Below the pieces are notes generated by a model, which worked only from the letters and a program-made list of their open reading frames with translations, was not told the DNA's origin and made no database searches. Source: an uncultured Lachnospiraceae bacterium (GTDB taxonomy: Bacteria > Bacillota > Clostridia > Lachnospirales > Lachnospiraceae). Taken from it: a stretch of 14,553 nucleotides of DNA. This document shows, piece by piece, positions 14,096 through 14,553 of this stretch; within the stretch, counting starts at the first letter, position 1; each line of letters begins with the position of its first letter. Where the stretch lies: NCBI GenBank assembly GCA_947177515.1, contig CAMWUU010000040.1, forward strand, positions 1 through 14,553. The letters run 5' to 3'. The translations under genes and the position numbers were made by a program.

Positions 14096-14123
14096 ATTAT
14101 ATCCAAATCGAATGGGAAGTCAA
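14096..14123 (-). promoter_or_regulatory. mgtE promoter
   Basis: On the minus strand, TTGACT (14123-14118), a 16-bp spacer and a consensus TATAAT (14101-14096). The start is expected near 14089. It is the strongest promoter on this strand and defines the long mgtE leader. Confidence 0.75.
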
Positions 14124-14504
14124 GCAGAATGATTGATCGAATTTCCTAAACTTTTCCTGACCTTCTTTTCTAGCTGTTATATGATGTATTTGTTATGACT
14201 AAAATGCAAAATTAAATACTGTGGCACAGGAAAACTAAGCAGGAGTGCGCACGGTCAGAGCCTACCATAATTATAAAAGAATAGTAGCACAGCGTCGGAG
14301 CGTATAGAAAATCAGTCTAAACGCTCAATTTTATGTAAAGGGGCAAAAATTATAATAGGAAATTACACCTAAGATTTCAAGAAAGACCCAAAAACAAGGA
14401 TAAATATTTTACACTCTCTATTGACAAAGGTGTGATATAATAAAAAAATCTGTTTTTCCTGTAGTATTTGCTGCCGATACCGTAGTATATAGGTGAAAAT
14501 AGAG
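14124..14504. other. Non-coding stretch with hairpin and promoter-like site
   Basis: No credible gene is visible between the mgtE promoter and 14505. A stem-loop at 14298-14326 has 11-base arms (GAGCGTATAGA / TCTAAACGCTC, one A-A mismatch) and a seven-base loop. It is followed on the plus strand by AATTTTATG, a poor terminator tail. At 14433-14441, TGA-TATAAT is a perfect extended -10 with no good -35 at normal spacing. Two copies of GTAGTAT (14461-14467 and 14482-14488) lie 21 bp apart, just downstream. Confidence 0.4.
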
Positions 14505-14553
14505 ATGTGCAAAACTCATTGCTTAAAAAATAGGATTTGGCTGTTTATTTTCC
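14505..14553 (+). CDS. Possible start of a gene running off the window
   Basis: An ATG at 14505, with AGGTG about 9 nt upstream and an extended -10 promoter about 65 nt upstream, opens a frame that stays open to the window end and reads MCKTHCLKNRIWLFIF. A basic stretch followed by hydrophobic residues could be the start of a membrane or exported protein. An in-frame GTG at 14493 is an alternative. Only 16 codons are visible, so it may be chance. Confidence 0.3.
   Translation, partial: MCKTHCLKNRIWLFIF

Noticed and set aside
14421..14441. TTGACA followed by TATAAT read as a normal promoter
   Set aside because: The spacer is only 9 bp, too short for sigma-A. The -10 is kept as a possible extended -10 element only.

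Overview
The window looks like a chromosomal segment from a gut-type clostridium (Bacillota, most like Lachnospiraceae). The basis is moderate GC, strong AGGAGG-type ribosome binding sites, consensus sigma-A-like promoters, and the protein types present: a DesK-type kinase, a NarL-type regulator, FtsX-type ABC permeases, an aldo-keto reductase (AKR) with a ferredoxin tail, and MgtE. The genus is inference. I see no transposase, integrase, CRISPR array, tRNA or rRNA.

Layout. (1) 2-1192: the 3' part of a membrane sensor histidine kinase whose start lies outside the window. (2) 1200-1784, minus strand: a TetR-type repressor. It is divergent from a seven-gene plus-strand operon (2163-8186) of four different AKRs, a flavodoxin, a hexapeptide-repeat acyltransferase and an exported metallo-beta-lactamase-fold protein. 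The shared intergenic region has overlapping divergent promoters and an inverted repeat that suits a TetR operator. (3) 8356-9006: a NarL/LuxR-type response regulator with its own extended -10 promoter, followed by a long palindromic hairpin at 9060-9095. (4) 9149-12267: an ABC transporter in the order permease, ATPase, permease, with an odd repeat-rich gap before the ATPase. (5) 12330-13748, minus strand: the Mg2+ channel mgtE, convergent with the transporter across an 11-bp-stem terminator. It is preceded by a leader of about 340 nt that encodes a 28-residue upstream peptide and can fold into nested stems. (6) 14124-14553: mostly non-coding, with a promoter-like site and the first codons of a possible gene running off the window.

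How the parts may work together. The kinase and the response regulator are of matching classes and probably form one two-component system that controls the adjacent ABC transporter. The TetR/AKR block lies between them, as if placed into the signalling locus. The block looks like a repressor-controlled set for reducing reactive carbonyls or similar compounds. Two of its products carry lipoprotein-type signal sequences, including one AKR, which is unexpected for an NAD(P)H-dependent enzyme. The mgtE leader is the strongest candidate for an undescribed regulatory element.
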